Source: Ensifer sp. MPMI2T (GTDB lineage Bacteria; Pseudomonadota; Alphaproteobacteria; Rhizobiales; Rhizobiaceae). From it: a DNA stretch of 64,000 bases. Made by a program: the position numbers and the translations under genes. The notes under the pieces were generated by a model, which was given only the letters and a program-made list of their open reading frames with translations, ran no database searches and had not been told where the DNA came from. Below are positions 25,926 to 36,136 of the stretch, one piece after another. The stretch lies in NCBI RefSeq assembly GCF_004827385.1, contig NZ_SRXN01000026.1, forward strand, positions 1 to 64,000, given 5' to 3'. The first letter of the stretch is position 1. Each line of letters opens with the position of its first letter.

Positions 25926-25936
25926 TTCGGTCTCCT

Positions 25937-26022
25937 CTGCATGATTCCTAATCGGGGCCGGTTTAAAATCATGCAGTCGTTCTTCAAAGTCCTGCAGTCA
26001 CCTTCCATGCGTCTGCAGCGGT
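25937..26022 (-). repeat. Degenerate RIME-like repeat, copy 3
   Basis: CTGCATGATTCCTAATCGGGGCCGGTTTAAAATCATGCAG is a clear RIME half. The second half (TTCAAAGTCCTGCAG...GCGTCTGCAGCG) is decayed. It lies between the divergent small membrane protein gene and aroK. Confidence 0.6.
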
Positions 26023-26142
26023 GCGTGAACTATATGAACGGCCCTGCTGCCGAGTTCAAGAAGCGTCGCGCGGCACGCGCGACGACTTGACGCTCCCCGT
26101 CGATTTGTCGATATCGGAGGGGAATGGGGAAAATGAAGTGCA

Positions 26143-26733
26143 ATGAACGACGTGACCGAACCGGTTTCCGCGACGCTTGCCGAACGGGCGAAGCTCGCCC
26201 TCGGTAAGCGCAATCTCGTTTTCATCGGATTGATGGGAGCGGGAAAATCGGCAATCGGTCGACTGACCGCGCAGGCGCTCGGCATTCCCTTCATCGATTC
26301 CGATCATGAGATCGAGCGGGTTTCCCGCATGACGATCAGCGAGCTTTTCGCGGCCTATGGCGAGGAAGAATTTCGAGCGCTCGAGGCCCGCGTGCTGAAA
26401 CGGCTGCTGAGATCCGGCCCCCGGGTCGTCTCGACCGGCGGCGGCGCCTACATCAACGAACGCTCGCGCCGACAGATCAAGAAGGGCGGCATGACGATCT
26501 GGCTCAATGCGGAGCTCGACGTGCTGTGGGAGCGGGTGAATAAGCGCGACACCCGGCCGCTTCTGAAAACCGAGAACCCGAAGCAGACGCTCGAAAACCT
26601 GATGCGCGCGCGCTATCCGATCTATGCGGAGGCGGATCTGACCGTCCTTTCGCGCGACGTGAAGAAGGAAATGATCGTCGAGGAGGTTCTTACCGCAATC
26701 GCCGATCGCCAGAAAGCTCAAAGTCATGAATAG
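26143..26733 (+). CDS. aroK: Shikimate kinase
   Basis: AroK phosphorylates shikimate at the 3-hydroxyl in the aromatic amino acid pathway. The 196-residue protein shows Walker [12 protein letters not shown] (residues ~29-39), the shikimate-binding DSDHEIER segment, the STGGGAY segment and the lid region RDTRPLL. The first ~20 residues are a short alphaproteobacterial extension. It overlaps aroB by eight bases, the usual aroK-aroB arrangement. Confidence 0.97.
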   Translation: MNDVTEPVSATLAERAKLALGKRNLVFIGLMGAGKSAIGRLTAQALGIPFIDSDHEIERVSRMTISELFAAYGEEEFRALEARVLKRLLRSGPRVVSTGGGAYINERSRRQIKKGGMTIWLNAELDVLWERVNKRDTRPLLKTENPKQTLENLMRARYPIYAEADLTVLSRDVKKEMIVEEVLTAIADRQKAQSHE

Positions 26734-27859
26734 CCATCTAATATCCGCCGCCGAGCGCAAGGTCCGTGTCGACCTTGGAGATCGCTCTTATGACATTCTG
26801 ATCGGCCCTGGCCTCATCGCCGCGGCGGGCAAGGAAATCGCGTCGCGCCTCAAGGGCCGGAAGATGGCGGTCATCACCGACGAGAATGTCGCGCCTCGCT
26901 ATCTTCAGCCGCTGATGGCGAGCCTTAATGAAAATGGCATCGAGGCGGTCTCGCTCGTGCTGCCGGCCGGCGAGAAGACCAAGAGCTTCGATCATCTCAT
27001 TCCCGTCTGCGAAACCGTGCTCGGCGCCAGGATCGAGCGGAACGACGCTGTGATTGCGCTCGGCGGCGGCGTCATCGGCGATCTCACCGGCTTTGCCGCC
27101 GGCATCGTCCGCCGCGGCTCGCGCTTCATCCAGGTTCCGACATCGCTGCTGGCACAGGTCGATTCTTCCGTCGGCGGCAAGACCGGAATCAATTCGCCGC
27201 ACGGCAAGAACCTCATCGGTGTCTTCCATCAGCCGGATCTCGTCCTCGCCGACACGGACGTGCTCGATACCTTGAGCCCGCGCGAATTCCGGGCGGGTTA
27301 CGCGGAAGTTGCCAAATACGGCCTGATCGACAAGCCTGAATTTTTCGACTGGCTCGAACGGAACTGGCAGGCGGTCTTCGCCGGAGGGCCGGCGCGGATC
27401 GAGGCCATTGCCGTCAGTTGTCAGGCGAAGGCCGACGTCGTGGCTGCGGATGAACGCGAGAATGGCTTGCGCGCGCTTCTCAATCTCGGACACACCTTCG
27501 GTCATGCCCTGGAGGCGGCGACGGAATATGACAGCGCGCGTCTGGTGCACGGCGAGGGCGTCGCGATCGGCATGGTGCTGGCACACGAGTTTTCTGCCCG
27601 CATGAACCTTGCGAGCCCGGACGATGCGCGGCGCGTGGAAACCCATCTCAAAGCGGTCGGCCTGCCGACGCGGATGGCCGACATACCCGGCAGCCTGCCG
27701 CCGGCCGAGCGGCTGATGGACGCGATCGCCCAGGACAAGAAGGTGAAGGGGGGCAAACTCACCTTCATCCTGACCAGGGGCATCGGCCGGTCCTTTGTCG
27801 CCGATGACGTTCCGGCTTCCGAGGTGCTGAGCTTCCTCGAGGAAAAACATCCCCAATGA
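26726..27859 (+). CDS. aroB: 3-dehydroquinate synthase
   Basis: AroB converts DAHP to 3-dehydroquinate using NAD and a divalent metal. The 377-residue protein has the NAD/metal motifs [30 protein letters not shown] and the zinc-ligand segment [12 protein letters not shown]. It sits between aroK and a CorC-type gene with overlaps of eight and four bases, so the three form an operon. Confidence 0.97.
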   Translation: MNSHLISAAERKVRVDLGDRSYDILIGPGLIAAAGKEIASRLKGRKMAVITDENVAPRYLQPLMASLNENGIEAVSLVLPAGEKTKSFDHLIPVCETVLGARIERNDAVIALGGGVIGDLTGFAAGIVRRGSRFIQVPTSLLAQVDSSVGGKTGINSPHGKNLIGVFHQPDLVLADTDVLDTLSPREFRAGYAEVAKYGLIDKPEFFDWLERNWQAVFAGGPARIEAIAVSCQAKADVVAADERENGLRALLNLGHTFGHALEAATEYDSARLVHGEGVAIGMVLAHEFSARMNLASPDDARRVETHLKAVGLPTRMADIPGSLPPAERLMDAIAQDKKVKGGKLTFILTRGIGRSFVADDVPASEVLSFLEEKHPQ

Positions 27860-29163
27860 CGAGCGACACGCTATGGGCATTCTTGGCGGAGCATTGGCCG
27901 TCTCTTGTCTCGGTCATCTGCCTGCTGTTGCTCTCGGCGTTCTTTTCCGGATCGGAGGCTGCCTTGACCGCGGCCTCCCGGGCGCGGATGCACACGCTCG
28001 AGAGCAATGGCGATCGACGGGCGGGTGTCGTCAATCGGCTGATCGAGCGGCGTGACCGCCTTGTTGGAACGCTGCTCCTTGGCAACAACCTCGTCACCAT
28101 TCTGGCAACATCGCTGGCCACGAGCCTCCTGATCGGCCTCGTCGGCAATTTCGCCGTAGCGATCGCCACGTTCGGCATGACCGTGCTGCTTGTCGTCTTT
28201 GCCGAAGTGCTGCCGAAGAGCTGGGCTATTGCCTCCCCGGACCGGTTCGCACTCGCCGTGGCACCTCTGGTAAGACCCTTCATGGCGGTTGCCGGCCCGG
28301 TATCAGCACTCATCAACACGTTCGTCCGGCGCCTTTTGACCCTCTTCGGCGTGAACGTTGCCTCCGACAAGCCGATGCTGACGGCGCAGGAGGAGCTGCG
28401 CGGTGCGGTCGACCTGCTTCACCGGGAGGGATCGGTGATCAAGGCGGACCTCGACCGGCTTGGTGGCGTGCTGGATCTCGGCGAACTCGAGGTCTCCGAT
28501 ATCATGATCCACCGCACCGCCATGCAGGCGGTCAATGCGGAAGACCCGTCGGAGGTCTGCGTTCGGGTAATCCTCGAAAGCCCGTTCACGCGCCTGCCGC
28601 TCTGGCGCGGCTCGACCGACAACATCATCGGCGTCATCCACTCCAAGGATCTCCTGCGCGCGCTTGCGGAACCCGACGTCGAGCCCGCGAGCCTCGACAT
28701 CGTCAAGATCGCGCAGAAACCCTGGTTCGTGCCGGATACGACCAACCTCAGGGACCAGCTCAATGCCTTTCTGCGACGAAAGCTGCACCTCGCGATCGTC
28801 GTCGACGAATACGGCCAGGTCCAGGGTCTCGTGACGCTCGAGGACATCCTCGAGGAGATCGTCGGCGATATCGCCGATGAACACGACATCGACATCCAGG
28901 GCGTGCGGCAGGAGGCCGACGGGTCGATCGTCGTGGACGGCTCGGTGCCGATCCGCGACCTCAACAGGGCGCTGGACTGGTCGCTGCCGGACGAGGAGGC
29001 AACCACCGTCGCCGGTCTCGTCATCCACGAATCGAAGAGTATCCCGGAGGAACGGCAGGCCTTCACCTTCTACGGCAAGCGCTTCATTGTCATGAAACGA
29101 GTCAAGAACCGGATCACCAAGCTGCGCATCCGCCCCGCCGAGGATGGAACGTCTCTCGGTTAG
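27856..29163 (+). CDS. CNNM/HlyC-CorC family membrane protein with CBS pair
   Basis: This 435-residue inner-membrane protein has an N-terminal DUF21/CNNM membrane domain (helices within residues ~15-165), a tandem CBS domain region (about 205-330, including [25 protein letters not shown]) and a C-terminal CorC_HlyC domain. The family is linked to magnesium efflux or cobalt resistance in some bacteria; individual substrates vary. Its start overlaps the aroB stop in ATGA, an arrangement common in rhizobia. Confidence 0.9.
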   Translation: MTSDTLWAFLAEHWPSLVSVICLLLLSAFFSGSEAALTAASRARMHTLESNGDRRAGVVNRLIERRDRLVGTLLLGNNLVTILATSLATSLLIGLVGNFAVAIATFGMTVLLVVFAEVLPKSWAIASPDRFALAVAPLVRPFMAVAGPVSALINTFVRRLLTLFGVNVASDKPMLTAQEELRGAVDLLHREGSVIKADLDRLGGVLDLGELEVSDIMIHRTAMQAVNAEDPSEVCVRVILESPFTRLPLWRGSTDNIIGVIHSKDLLRALAEPDVEPASLDIVKIAQKPWFVPDTTNLRDQLNAFLRRKLHLAIVVDEYGQVQGLVTLEDILEEIVGDIADEHDIDIQGVRQEADGSIVVDGSVPIRDLNRALDWSLPDEEATTVAGLVIHESKSIPEERQAFTFYGKRFIVMKRVKNRITKLRIRPAEDGTSLG

Positions 29164-29199
29164 TTCAAAGCGTTAAAGCAGGAGAAAGCCCGACGCGGC

Positions 29200-29481
29200 T
29201 TACCAGCTTGTCGGCTCTCCCGGTGCGGCCGGCTCAACGGCGAGCGCATGCAGACCCGCATCGAGCTCCGGTTTCAAGAGGTCGTTGATCGCGCGGTGGC
29301 GCGCCACTCGGCTCATGCCGGAGAATGCGCTGGAGACGATCCTGATCCTGAAATGCGTCTCGCCTTCGCCGTCGAAACCAGGCTGGTGACCGGCATGCAG
29401 ATGGCTTTCGTTGATCACCGCGAGGCGCTCTGGCTGGAAGGCGTCGAGGAGTTTCTGTTCGATCCGGCTTTGCAGCGACAT
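29200..29481 (-). CDS. bolA: BolA family protein
   Basis: This 93-residue protein has the BolA fold, with the conserved NESHLHAGH segment (residues ~24-32), ETHFRIRIVSSAF and the helix RVARHRAINDLL. BolA proteins bind monothiol glutaredoxins and [2Fe-2S] clusters and can affect iron regulation or cell shape. It is convergent with the CorC gene and monocistronic. The exact BolA subgroup (BolA or YrbA/IbaG) is not certain, but length and motifs favour BolA. Confidence 0.92.
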   Translation of the reverse strand: MSLQSRIEQKLLDAFQPERLAVINESHLHAGHQPGFDGEGETHFRIRIVSSAFSGMSRVARHRAINDLLKPELDAGLHALAVEPAAPGEPTSW

Positions 29482-29502
29482 TCTTCCGTCCTATTTCCCT
29501 AG

Positions 29503-29617
29503 ATCACGATGATTTTGGGTCGGATCGACCCAAAATCATAAACGTGATCGATTCTAATAAGTTGGAGCGGGTGCGGGCGGAAAACCGCACACACTTTTCG
29601 TCATCCCGCTCTAGTTG
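29503..29617. repeat. Compound palindromic repeat in the bolA/J-protein gap
   Basis: GATTTTGGGTCG and CGACCCAAAATC form a 12-pair palindrome (29512-29538) within flanking ATCACG / CGTGATC. It is followed by GGAGCGGG...CCCGCTC with an inner GCGGNNNNAACCGC hairpin. Related pieces occur at 19931 and 54474. Confidence 0.65.
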
Positions 29618-29727
29618 CTGCCAGACACCATGCCGTCCGCATGGGCCCTGGCGGCGCAAAATGCTCGCACAAAGCCAGCAACATTCGTCTTTGTCAATTC
29701 TTGTTGTGGGGGCCTCCAAACCCCATA

Positions 29728-30363
29728 ATGACGGCTATGAAACTCGATTCAAAATACTTCGATCGCATCCGTACGCGGCGCAAGGTGGAGCCGCGCGCAG
29801 AGCCGTCTGCGCCCGTGTGCCAGTGGGACGGTTGCGACAAGAAGGCGATGCATCGGGCACCCGTCGGCCGCAACGCCGAGGGCGAGTATTTCATGTTCTG
29901 CTTCGAGCATGTGAAGGAATACAACAAGGGCTACAATTACTTCTCCGGGCTTTCCGATAGCGAGATTGCACGCTACCAGAAGGAAGCCGTCACTGGTCAT
30001 CGTCCGACCTGGACCGTCGGTGTCAACAGGAACGCCCGCAATGGGCCGACGCAGTCGCAGATGCGTTCCGGCACGGCGGGGGCGCAGGCCCGCATGCGCG
30101 ATCCGTTCGGCTTCTTCAACGAGGCGCGCGCCCGGTCGGCTCGGCATGAACCGCGCCTGCGCAAGCTGAAAACGCTCGAAGCCAAGGCCTTCGAAACGCT
30201 TGGCCTTGCGGCCTCGGCAACGGCTGCTGACATCAAGGCGGCCTACAAGGATCTCGTGAAGAAGCACCACCCCGACGCAAATGGCGGAGACAGGGGATCG
30301 GAGGACCGTTTTCGCGCGGTTATTCAAGCCTATCAATTGTTAAAACAGGCTGGTTTCTGCTAA
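29728..30363 (+). CDS. J-domain protein with C-terminal DnaJ domain
   Basis: This 211-residue co-chaperone-like protein carries its J domain at the C-terminus (residues ~152-208), including HHPDANGG with the HPD tripeptide needed to stimulate DnaK. The N-terminal half has a conserved Cys/His-containing region ([25 protein letters not shown]) that could bind a metal. Start ATG 29728; an ATG at 29737 is equally plausible. It is immediately upstream of cobS on the same strand, a context retained in rhizobia, but a role in cobaltochelatase assembly is only a guess. Confidence 0.85.
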   Translation: MTAMKLDSKYFDRIRTRRKVEPRAEPSAPVCQWDGCDKKAMHRAPVGRNAEGEYFMFCFEHVKEYNKGYNYFSGLSDSEIARYQKEAVTGHRPTWTVGVNRNARNGPTQSQMRSGTAGAQARMRDPFGFFNEARARSARHEPRLRKLKTLEAKAFETLGLAASATAADIKAAYKDLVKKHHPDANGGDRGSEDRFRAVIQAYQLLKQAGFC

Positions 30364-30439
30364 CAACGCGGATTATGACAGAAAGCACTTTATGCAGGCG
30401 AATGCGCGGGTGCCTGCCGGCGGCCGCTCTGGAGACATG

Positions 30440-31435
30440 ATGAGCAAGATTGACCTCGACATTTCCAACCTCCCCGACACGACGATCTCGGTCCGGGAGG
30501 TCTTCGGCATTGATACGGATTTGCGCGTTCCTGCCTATTCGAAGGGCGACGCCTATGTGCCCGATCTCGATCCCGACTATCTCTTCGATCGCGAAACGAC
30601 GCTCGCCATTCTTGCAGGATTCGCTCACAATCGACGCGTAATGGTCGCCGGCTACCATGGGACCGGAAAGTCCACTCACATCGAACAAGTTGCGGCGCGG
30701 CTCAACTGGCCCTGCGTGCGGGTCAACCTCGATAGCCATGTCAGCCGTATCGATCTCGTCGGCAAGGATGCGATCGTCGTCAAGGACGGGCTGCAGGTCA
30801 CCGAGTTCAAGGACGGCATCCTCCCCTGGGCCTACCAGCACAATGTCGCGCTCGTCTTCGACGAATACGATGCCGGCCGTCCGGACGTCATGTTTGTCAT
30901 TCAGCGCGTGCTCGAATCCTCCGGTCGCCTGACGCTGCTCGACCAGAGCCGCGTCATTCGCCCGCACCCGGCCTTCCGCCTGTTTGCGACCGCGAATACG
31001 GTCGGCCTCGGCGATACGACCGGCCTCTATCATGGTACGCAGCAGATCAACCAGGCGCAGATGGACCGCTGGTCGATCGTAACCACGCTCAACTATCTGC
31101 CGCATGACAAGGAGGTCGACATCGTCGCCGCCAAGGTCAAGGGCTTTACCGCCGACAAGGGACGCGAGACCGTATCCAAGATGGTTCGCGTCGCGGATCT
31201 GACGCGTGCGGCTTTCATCAATGGCGACCTTTCGACGGTCATGAGCCCGCGTACCGTGATCACCTGGGCGGAGAACGCCTATATCTTCGGCGATATCGCG
31301 TTTGCCTTCCGCGTGACGTTCCTCAACAAGTGCGACGAACTGGAGCGGGCGCTGGTCGCCGAGCACTACCAGCGGGCCTTCGGCGTCGAGCTCAAGGAGA
31401 GCGCCGCCAATATCGTGCTGGAAGCCACCGCCTAA
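30440..31435 (+). CDS. cobS: Cobaltochelatase subunit CobS
   Basis: CobS is the AAA+ ATPase that, with CobT and CobN, inserts cobalt into hydrogenobyrinic acid a,c-diamide in aerobic B12 synthesis. The 331-residue protein has Walker [10 protein letters not shown] (residues ~75-83), Walker [10 protein letters not shown] and sensor-region [13 protein letters not shown] 30440 has GGAG five bases upstream. ATG 30437 is too close to it, and the open frame to 30392 lacks support. cobT follows after about 105 bases. CobN is elsewhere. Confidence 0.96.
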   Translation: MSKIDLDISNLPDTTISVREVFGIDTDLRVPAYSKGDAYVPDLDPDYLFDRETTLAILAGFAHNRRVMVAGYHGTGKSTHIEQVAARLNWPCVRVNLDSHVSRIDLVGKDAIVVKDGLQVTEFKDGILPWAYQHNVALVFDEYDAGRPDVMFVIQRVLESSGRLTLLDQSRVIRPHPAFRLFATANTVGLGDTTGLYHGTQQINQAQMDRWSIVTTLNYLPHDKEVDIVAAKVKGFTADKGRETVSKMVRVADLTRAAFINGDLSTVMSPRTVITWAENAYIFGDIAFAFRVTFLNKCDELERALVAEHYQRAFGVELKESAANIVLEATA

Positions 31436-31540
31436 GGCTTTCTGCCGCCGGCTTCAGAGAGAAGCCGGCCCGCAGCGGCTTCACAGTCAAGCGGATTTAA
31501 GCGACCGGATGTCACCGTATCTGGCTGAAAAGGATTTGTC

Positions 31541-33436
31541 GTGAGCTCGAACTCCAAGGCGAAACCGACCACGAGGGAAAACGCCGCTGAGCCGTTCAAG
31601 CGGGCGCTTTCCGGCTGTATCCGGTCGATTGCCGGCGATGCCGAGCTCGAGGTCGCCTTCGCAAACGAGCGCCCTGGGATGGCGGGCGAGCGTATCCGGC
31701 TGCCGGAACTCTCCAAGCGCCCAAGCCGGCAGGAGCTTGCCGTCGCGCGGGGCCTGGGCGACTCCATGGCGCTGCGCAAGGCGTGCCACGACGCCCGCAT
31801 CCACGCGACGATGTCGCCGCAGGGAGCGGATGCGCGGGCGATCTTCGATGCCGTCGAACAGGCGCGCGTCGAGGCGATCGGTGCGCTCCAGATGACCGGC
31901 GTCGCGGACAACCTCTCCACGATGCTCGAAGAGAAATACGCCAAGGCGAATTTCGCGGCGATCGAGAGCCAGTCGGATGCACCGCTCGAAGAGGCGGTGG
32001 CGCTTCTTGTGCGTGAAAAGCTGACCGGGGAGAAGCCACCGGCATCGGCCGGCAAGGTGCTCGACCTATGGCGCGATTTCATCGAGAGCAAGGCCGCCGC
32101 GGATATGCGCAACTTGCCCGCCGCGATCAACAACCAGCAGGCCTTCGCCCGCGTCGTGCGCGACATGCTGTCGTCGATGGATGTCGCCGAGAAATACGGC
32201 GAGGACGATATCGAGCCGGATGAGCAGGAAAGCGAGACCGACGAGGATCAACCGCGCAGCCAGGAGCAGGACGAGAACGCCAGCGACGAGGAAGAAGGCT
32301 CCGACGCAGCGCCCGCCGATGAGAACCAGTCTGCCGAGGAGCAGATGGAAGAAGGCGAGATGGACGGCGCCGAGATTTCCGACGACGACCTTCAGGACGA
32401 GGGCGAAGAGGAAAGCGAGACGCCCGGCGAGGTCAAACGGCCGAACCATCCCTTCGCGGATTTCAACGAGAAGGTCGACTACACCGTCTACACGCGGGAA
32501 TTCGACGAGACGATCACCGCCGAGGAGCTTTGCGACGAGGCGGAGCTCGATCGCCTCCGTGCATTCCTCGACAAGCAGCTCGCCCACCTGCAAGGAGCGG
32601 TTGGCCGCCTCGCCAACCGGCTGCAGCGCCGGCTGATGGCGCAGCAGAACCGCTCCTGGGAGTTCGACCTTGAGGAAGGCTATCTCGACACGGCCCGCCT
32701 GCAACGCATCATCATCGACCCGATGCAGCCGCTTTCCTTCAAGCGCGAGAAGGATACGACCTTCCGTGATACCGTGGTGACGCTGCTGATCGACAATTCC
32801 GGCTCGATGCGCGGCCGGCCGATCACGGTTGCGGCGACCTGCGCCGACATTCTCGCCCGCACGCTGGAGCGTTGCGGCGTCAAGGTGGAGATCCTCGGCT
32901 TTACCACCAAAGCATGGAAGGGCGGGCAGTCGCGCGAGAAATGGCTGGCGGGTGGCAAGCCGCAGGCACCCGGCCGTCTCAATGACCTGAGGCACATCGT
33001 CTATAAATCCGCCGATGCCCCCTGGCGCCGGGCGCGCCGCAATCTCGGGCTGATGATGCGCGAGGGCTTGCTGAAAGAGAACATCGATGGAGAGGCGCTG
33101 ATGTGGGCGCACGACCGGCTGCTGGCGCGGCCGGAGCAACGGCGCATTCTGATGATGATCTCCGACGGCGCGCCAGTCGATGATTCCACCCTGTCGGTGA
33201 ACCCTGGAAATTATCTCGAACGCCACCTGCGCGCCGTCATCGAGCAGATCGAGACCCGTTCGCCGGTCGAGCTTCTGGCGATCGGCATCGGCCACGACGT
33301 GACGCGCTATTACCGCCGTGCGGTGACCATCGTCGACGCAGATGAACTGGCGGGCGCGATGACGGAGCAGCTCGCAGCGCTCTTCGAGGACGAAAGCCTG
33401 CATCGCCGCCCAGGGCGCATGCGCCGCACGGGCTAG
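31541..33436 (+). CDS. cobT: Cobaltochelatase subunit CobT
   Basis: CobT (631 residues) is the VWA-containing partner of CobS in the chaperone-like complex of aerobic cobaltochelatase. The N-terminal domain is followed by a very acidic linker (residues ~215-305, rich in Glu, Asp and Gln). The C-terminal von Willebrand A domain has [13 protein letters not shown] near residue 423. GTG/ATG alternatives were not needed; the frame starts at 31541. A palindromic repeat begins at its stop codon. Confidence 0.96.
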   Translation: MSSNSKAKPTTRENAAEPFKRALSGCIRSIAGDAELEVAFANERPGMAGERIRLPELSKRPSRQELAVARGLGDSMALRKACHDARIHATMSPQGADARAIFDAVEQARVEAIGALQMTGVADNLSTMLEEKYAKANFAAIESQSDAPLEEAVALLVREKLTGEKPPASAGKVLDLWRDFIESKAAADMRNLPAAINNQQAFARVVRDMLSSMDVAEKYGEDDIEPDEQESETDEDQPRSQEQDENASDEEEGSDAAPADENQSAEEQMEEGEMDGAEISDDDLQDEGEEESETPGEVKRPNHPFADFNEKVDYTVYTREFDETITAEELCDEAELDRLRAFLDKQLAHLQGAVGRLANRLQRRLMAQQNRSWEFDLEEGYLDTARLQRIIIDPMQPLSFKREKDTTFRDTVVTLLIDNSGSMRGRPITVAATCADILARTLERCGVKVEILGFTTKAWKGGQSREKWLAGGKPQAPGRLNDLRHIVYKSADAPWRRARRNLGLMMREGLLKENIDGEALMWAHDRLLARPEQRRILMMISDGAPVDDSTLSVNPGNYLERHLRAVIEQIETRSPVELLAIGIGHDVTRYYRRAVTIVDADELAGAMTEQLAALFEDESLHRRPGRMRRTG

Positions 33437-33539
33437 TGCATGTCGCCCGAAAGTGTGCTGCGGTTTCGGGATACGACGCATGAAATCAAAGACCTAAAGC
33501 GCGTCGCATGGCTGCATTTGAATGCGACGCGCTTTAGGG
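33436..33539. repeat. TGCATGTCGCCCGAAAGTG-type palindromic repeat, copy 1
   Basis: It starts in the last base of the cobT stop codon with GTGCATGTCGCCCGAAAGTGTGC. It ends in a perfect 17-pair hairpin, CCTAAAGCGCGTCGCAT (33493-33509) and its complement (33522-33538). A second copy in opposite orientation abuts the argH stop at 54555-54660. Without a T-run it is a repeat element, but it could also act as a terminator. Confidence 0.8.
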
Positions 33540-33607
33540 GGTTTGAGAGCGGCAATGCCGTCTCGGCTTGTCACGCCCTCGCATTGCTCTCCGAAGGTCT
33601 CTCTTAG

Positions 33608-34603
33608 ATGCTCTGCCGAAGTCTTGTCCTCCTCTCCCTTCTGGCTTCGTCTGCGTTCGCGCAGCCAGAGCCGACGACCGAGATCGTGCCGGTTCAGGCG
33701 CAGCAGATAAGGCAATTCGAAGCCGGCTCCAACGAGACGGTGTTCGGCGGATTCGAATTCATCGGTGGCATTGAAATAACCTCGCGCAACCCGCTGCTCG
33801 GCGCGATTTCCGCGATCCGGTTCCGGCCGGGCAGTGATTCCTTCGTCGCCGTGCTGGATACCGGCCACTGGGTCGAGGGGGGCGTCGTCCGCGACGATAG
33901 AGGCAGGCTACTGGGGCTAACCGATCTGACCGTGACATCGATGATCGATGGGGACGGCGGCTCCGAGCTCGAAAAACGGAGGGTGGACTCGGAAGGGTTG
34001 GCGCTGCGCGAGGGGGAGGCGATCGTCAGCTTCGAGCAGTTGGCGCGTATCGAGGTCTATCCCGATCCGGGTTTCGCGCGATCAAGACCCGTCGGACAAA
34101 TGGTGCTGCCGTTTCCCATCGAAGAATTGCGTATCAACGGCGGCCTTGAAACGATCGCGATCGCGCCAAAGAACGGTCCGCTTCACGGTGCTGCGGTCGT
34201 CGTGGCGGAACGCAGCGTCGACACGGCGGACAACCTTCTGGCGGGCATTATCGAGGGGCCGATGAAGGGTGCATTCACGGTCGTTCGCGAAGATCCTTAT
34301 GCGGTTACCGACGGCGACTTCCTGCCAAACGGCGATCTGCTTCTCTTGGAACGCCGGTTCAACCTGGCTTCCGGCCTCGGCATGCGCATTCGCAGGATTG
34401 CCGCCGGCGACATTCGCCCGGGCGCTGTCGTCGACGGCGAGGTGCTGCTCAAGGCCGACATGAGTTACCAGATCGATAATATGGAGGGGCTGGATGTCAT
34501 CGTTCGGCCCGACGGCGAGATCCGCGTGATCGTCGTTTCCGATGACAACCATTCGATCCTCGAGCGCAACCTGATGCTGGAATTCCGGCTGGTCTTGGAT
34601 TGA
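33608..34603 (+). CDS. Secreted esterase-like phytase-family protein
   Basis: This 331-residue protein has an N-terminal signal peptide (LVLLSLLASSAFA, cleavage near residue 19) and the phytase-like beta-propeller pattern (FVAVLDTGHWVEGGVV, VDSEGLALREGEAIVSFEQLARIEVYPD, GLETIAIAP, LPNGDLLLLERRF). The family is often called 'esterase-like activity of phytase', but its substrate is undefined. It stands alone between two transcription-ending elements. A repeat lies directly upstream. Confidence 0.85.
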   Translation: MLCRSLVLLSLLASSAFAQPEPTTEIVPVQAQQIRQFEAGSNETVFGGFEFIGGIEITSRNPLLGAISAIRFRPGSDSFVAVLDTGHWVEGGVVRDDRGRLLGLTDLTVTSMIDGDGGSELEKRRVDSEGLALREGEAIVSFEQLARIEVYPDPGFARSRPVGQMVLPFPIEELRINGGLETIAIAPKNGPLHGAAVVVAERSVDTADNLLAGIIEGPMKGAFTVVREDPYAVTDGDFLPNGDLLLLERRFNLASGLGMRIRRIAAGDIRPGAVVDGEVLLKADMSYQIDNMEGLDVIVRPDGEIRVIVVSDDNHSILERNLMLEFRLVLD

Positions 34604-34642
34604 GTTAACTCAGCCTTCGTCTGGAGCGCGGGAAGGCGCAAA

Positions 34643-34671
34643 CAAAAAACGGGGCCGCATTGCGACCCCGT
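34643..34671 (-). terminator. Rho-independent terminator of the queuosine-precursor transporter gene
   Basis: On the minus strand ACGGGGTCGC-AAT-GCGGCCCCGT forms a ten-pair stem (one T-G pair) followed directly by TTTTTT. It lies 28 bases after the transporter stop and between two convergent genes. Confidence 0.88.
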
Positions 34672-34698
34672 CAACATCGTTCCGTTCTTTGCTGGCCG

Positions 34699-35337
34699 TT
34701 ACGCGATGGCCTTGGCTGCCGGCATCGGCTTGATGACGCTCATCAGCGCTCCATAGGGCAAGAGCAGTACGATGCCGCAAAGGATCTTCACCAGAAGATC
34801 GCCGAGCGCCCACGAAATCCAGCGCGGCGCTCCTGCTGCAAGCATGCCGAGCAGGGGAGCACCCTCGAGCGCAAAACTGTCATTCGGTCCAAGGAACACG
34901 AAGAACGGCGCGAAGGCGAAGGAGAAGAACATCACGGTGTCCAATGCCGAACCGACGAGTGAGCCGGCGAGCGGTGCTTGCCACCAGGTCTGCCGACGCA
35001 GCCGGTTGAACACGGAAATGTCGAGGAGCTGACCGAAGAGGAACGCCGAGCCGGAGGCGATCGCGATGCGCGGCGTCGCGAGGTAGATCGAGACCGTGAC
35101 GCCGACGATAAAACCAGCGACGACCACGCGGCGCGCGATGCGCGGACCGAAATGGCGGTTGGTCAGATCCGTGACGAGAAAGGCGAAGGGATAGCTGAAA
35201 GCGCCCCAGGTCCACAGGTCGCCGAGATTCATGCCGGCAATGGAGCCCGGAAGCGGGTACTGGACAAGGAAATTCGACGCCACGACTACGAGGGTCATGA
35301 GCGTGACATAAATAAAAAACGTGCGGTTGATCAGCAT
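34699..35337 (-). CDS. Queuosine precursor transporter (YhhQ family)
   Basis: This 212-residue membrane protein has about six helices and the family signatures ASNFLVQYPL, WGAFSYPFAFLVTDLTNRHFG and GSALDTVMFFSFAFAP. YhhQ proteins import preQ0, preQ1 or queuine for tRNA queuosine formation. Start ATG 35337 follows AGGA seven bases upstream. The in-frame extension to 35409 runs back towards the rpmB terminator and is not supported. The short leader between terminator and start can form a hairpin near the ribosome binding site. Confidence 0.92.
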   Translation of the reverse strand: MLINRTFFIYVTLMTLVVVASNFLVQYPLPGSIAGMNLGDLWTWGAFSYPFAFLVTDLTNRHFGPRIARRVVVAGFIVGVTVSIYLATPRIAIASGSAFLFGQLLDISVFNRLRRQTWWQAPLAGSLVGSALDTVMFFSFAFAPFFVFLGPNDSFALEGAPLLGMLAAGAPRWISWALGDLLVKILCGIVLLLPYGALMSVIKPMPAAKAIA

Positions 35338-35414
35338 TTTTTTATCCTGGGTGATGCCACCAGTTGGAGAAACCGAGACCGGTTGCTTACCGGCGGATGA
35401 ATAGGTCACGACAC

Positions 35415-35450
35415 GAGAAAAAGGCTTGCCGGACGAGCCCGCAAGCCTTC
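35415..35450 (-). terminator. Rho-independent terminator of rpmB
   Basis: Perfect nine-pair stem AAGGCTTGC (35421-35429) / GCAAGCCTT (35441-35449), which on the minus strand continues into TTTTTCTC. It lies just after the rpmB stop at 35478. Confidence 0.9.
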
Positions 35451-35477
35451 AAGTCTTGTCGGAAGAGCTGGCGCCGA

Positions 35478-35768
35478 TCAGGCTGCTTCAGCGGTCTTCT
35501 TGACGATCTGGCGGCGCAGCAGACGAGCACGCATGCTCAGCTCGTTCTCGTCAGCCTTCAGCAGGAAGGCGTCGAGGCCACCGCGGTGTTCGACGGAGCG
35601 GAGAGCGGCCGCGGAAACGCGCAGACGGAAGCGCTGGCCGAGAGCATCGGAAATCAGGGTGACGTTGCACAGGTTCGGGAGGAACTTGCGCTTGGTCTTG
35701 TTGTTGGCGTGGCTGACATTGTGGCCCGACTGGACGCCCTTGCCGGTCAATTCGCAACTACGGGACAT
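35478..35768 (-). CDS. rpmB: 50S ribosomal protein L28
   Basis: This 96-residue ribosomal protein has the typical start [29 protein letters not shown] and the [22 protein letters not shown] core. The Cys of CELTGK is present but the other zinc cysteines of C+ paralogues are absent, so this is the zinc-free form. It has its own promoter and terminator and is monocistronic. Confidence 0.98.
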   Translation of the reverse strand: MSRSCELTGKGVQSGHNVSHANNKTKRKFLPNLCNVTLISDALGQRFRLRVSAAALRSVEHRGGLDAFLLKADENELSMRARLLRRQIVKKTAEAA

Positions 35769-35864
35769 GGTGCACCTATTCTCTTTATATCGCCGCCGGA
35801 CAATGCGGTAGCGGGCCCAGAGCCCAGGCCGCGTTCCTGTTGGCCATTATTGGAAAGTCGCGGT

Positions 35865-35893
35865 TCTATAGTCACAGAAGGCCTGCCAGTCAA
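35865..35893 (-). promoter_or_regulatory. Sigma-70-type promoter of rpmB
   Basis: On the minus strand TTGACT (35893-35888) and TATAGA (35870-35865) are spaced by exactly 17 bases. Transcription would start near 35858 and give a leader of about 90 bases. The rest of the 35769-36136 gap shows no other supported feature. Confidence 0.8.
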
Positions 35894-36136
35894 GCCAAAC
35901 CCTGCGCATTCTCGAAAAACCGCAAGGCGATCGCTGCCGCTGATACAATAATCTCCGTCGATACCCATTCCAAGCCGCTATTCACTGCGCTATTTCTCTC
36001 AAAACGCCGTGCCACGGAAGGTGCCGCTCGTTCTCCTTTGCGGCAGCCGGATTTTGAGCAATTGGCGCAAAAAAAGCCGCAAACCGCTTGCATCCCAGAG
36101 GATCGCAACGGCTAAGGAACGACAGGGCTTTCGGGC

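Noticed and set aside
32066-33481. 471-residue minus-strand frame opposite cobT, and similar long frames opposite cobS, TIGR02302 and the L,D-transpeptidase gene
   Set aside because: Same third-position GC effect. The opposite strand holds well-identified proteins.
34603-34671. Terminator assigned to the plus-strand phytase-like gene
   Set aside because: The T-run follows the stem only when read on the minus strand, so it belongs to the queuosine-precursor transporter.
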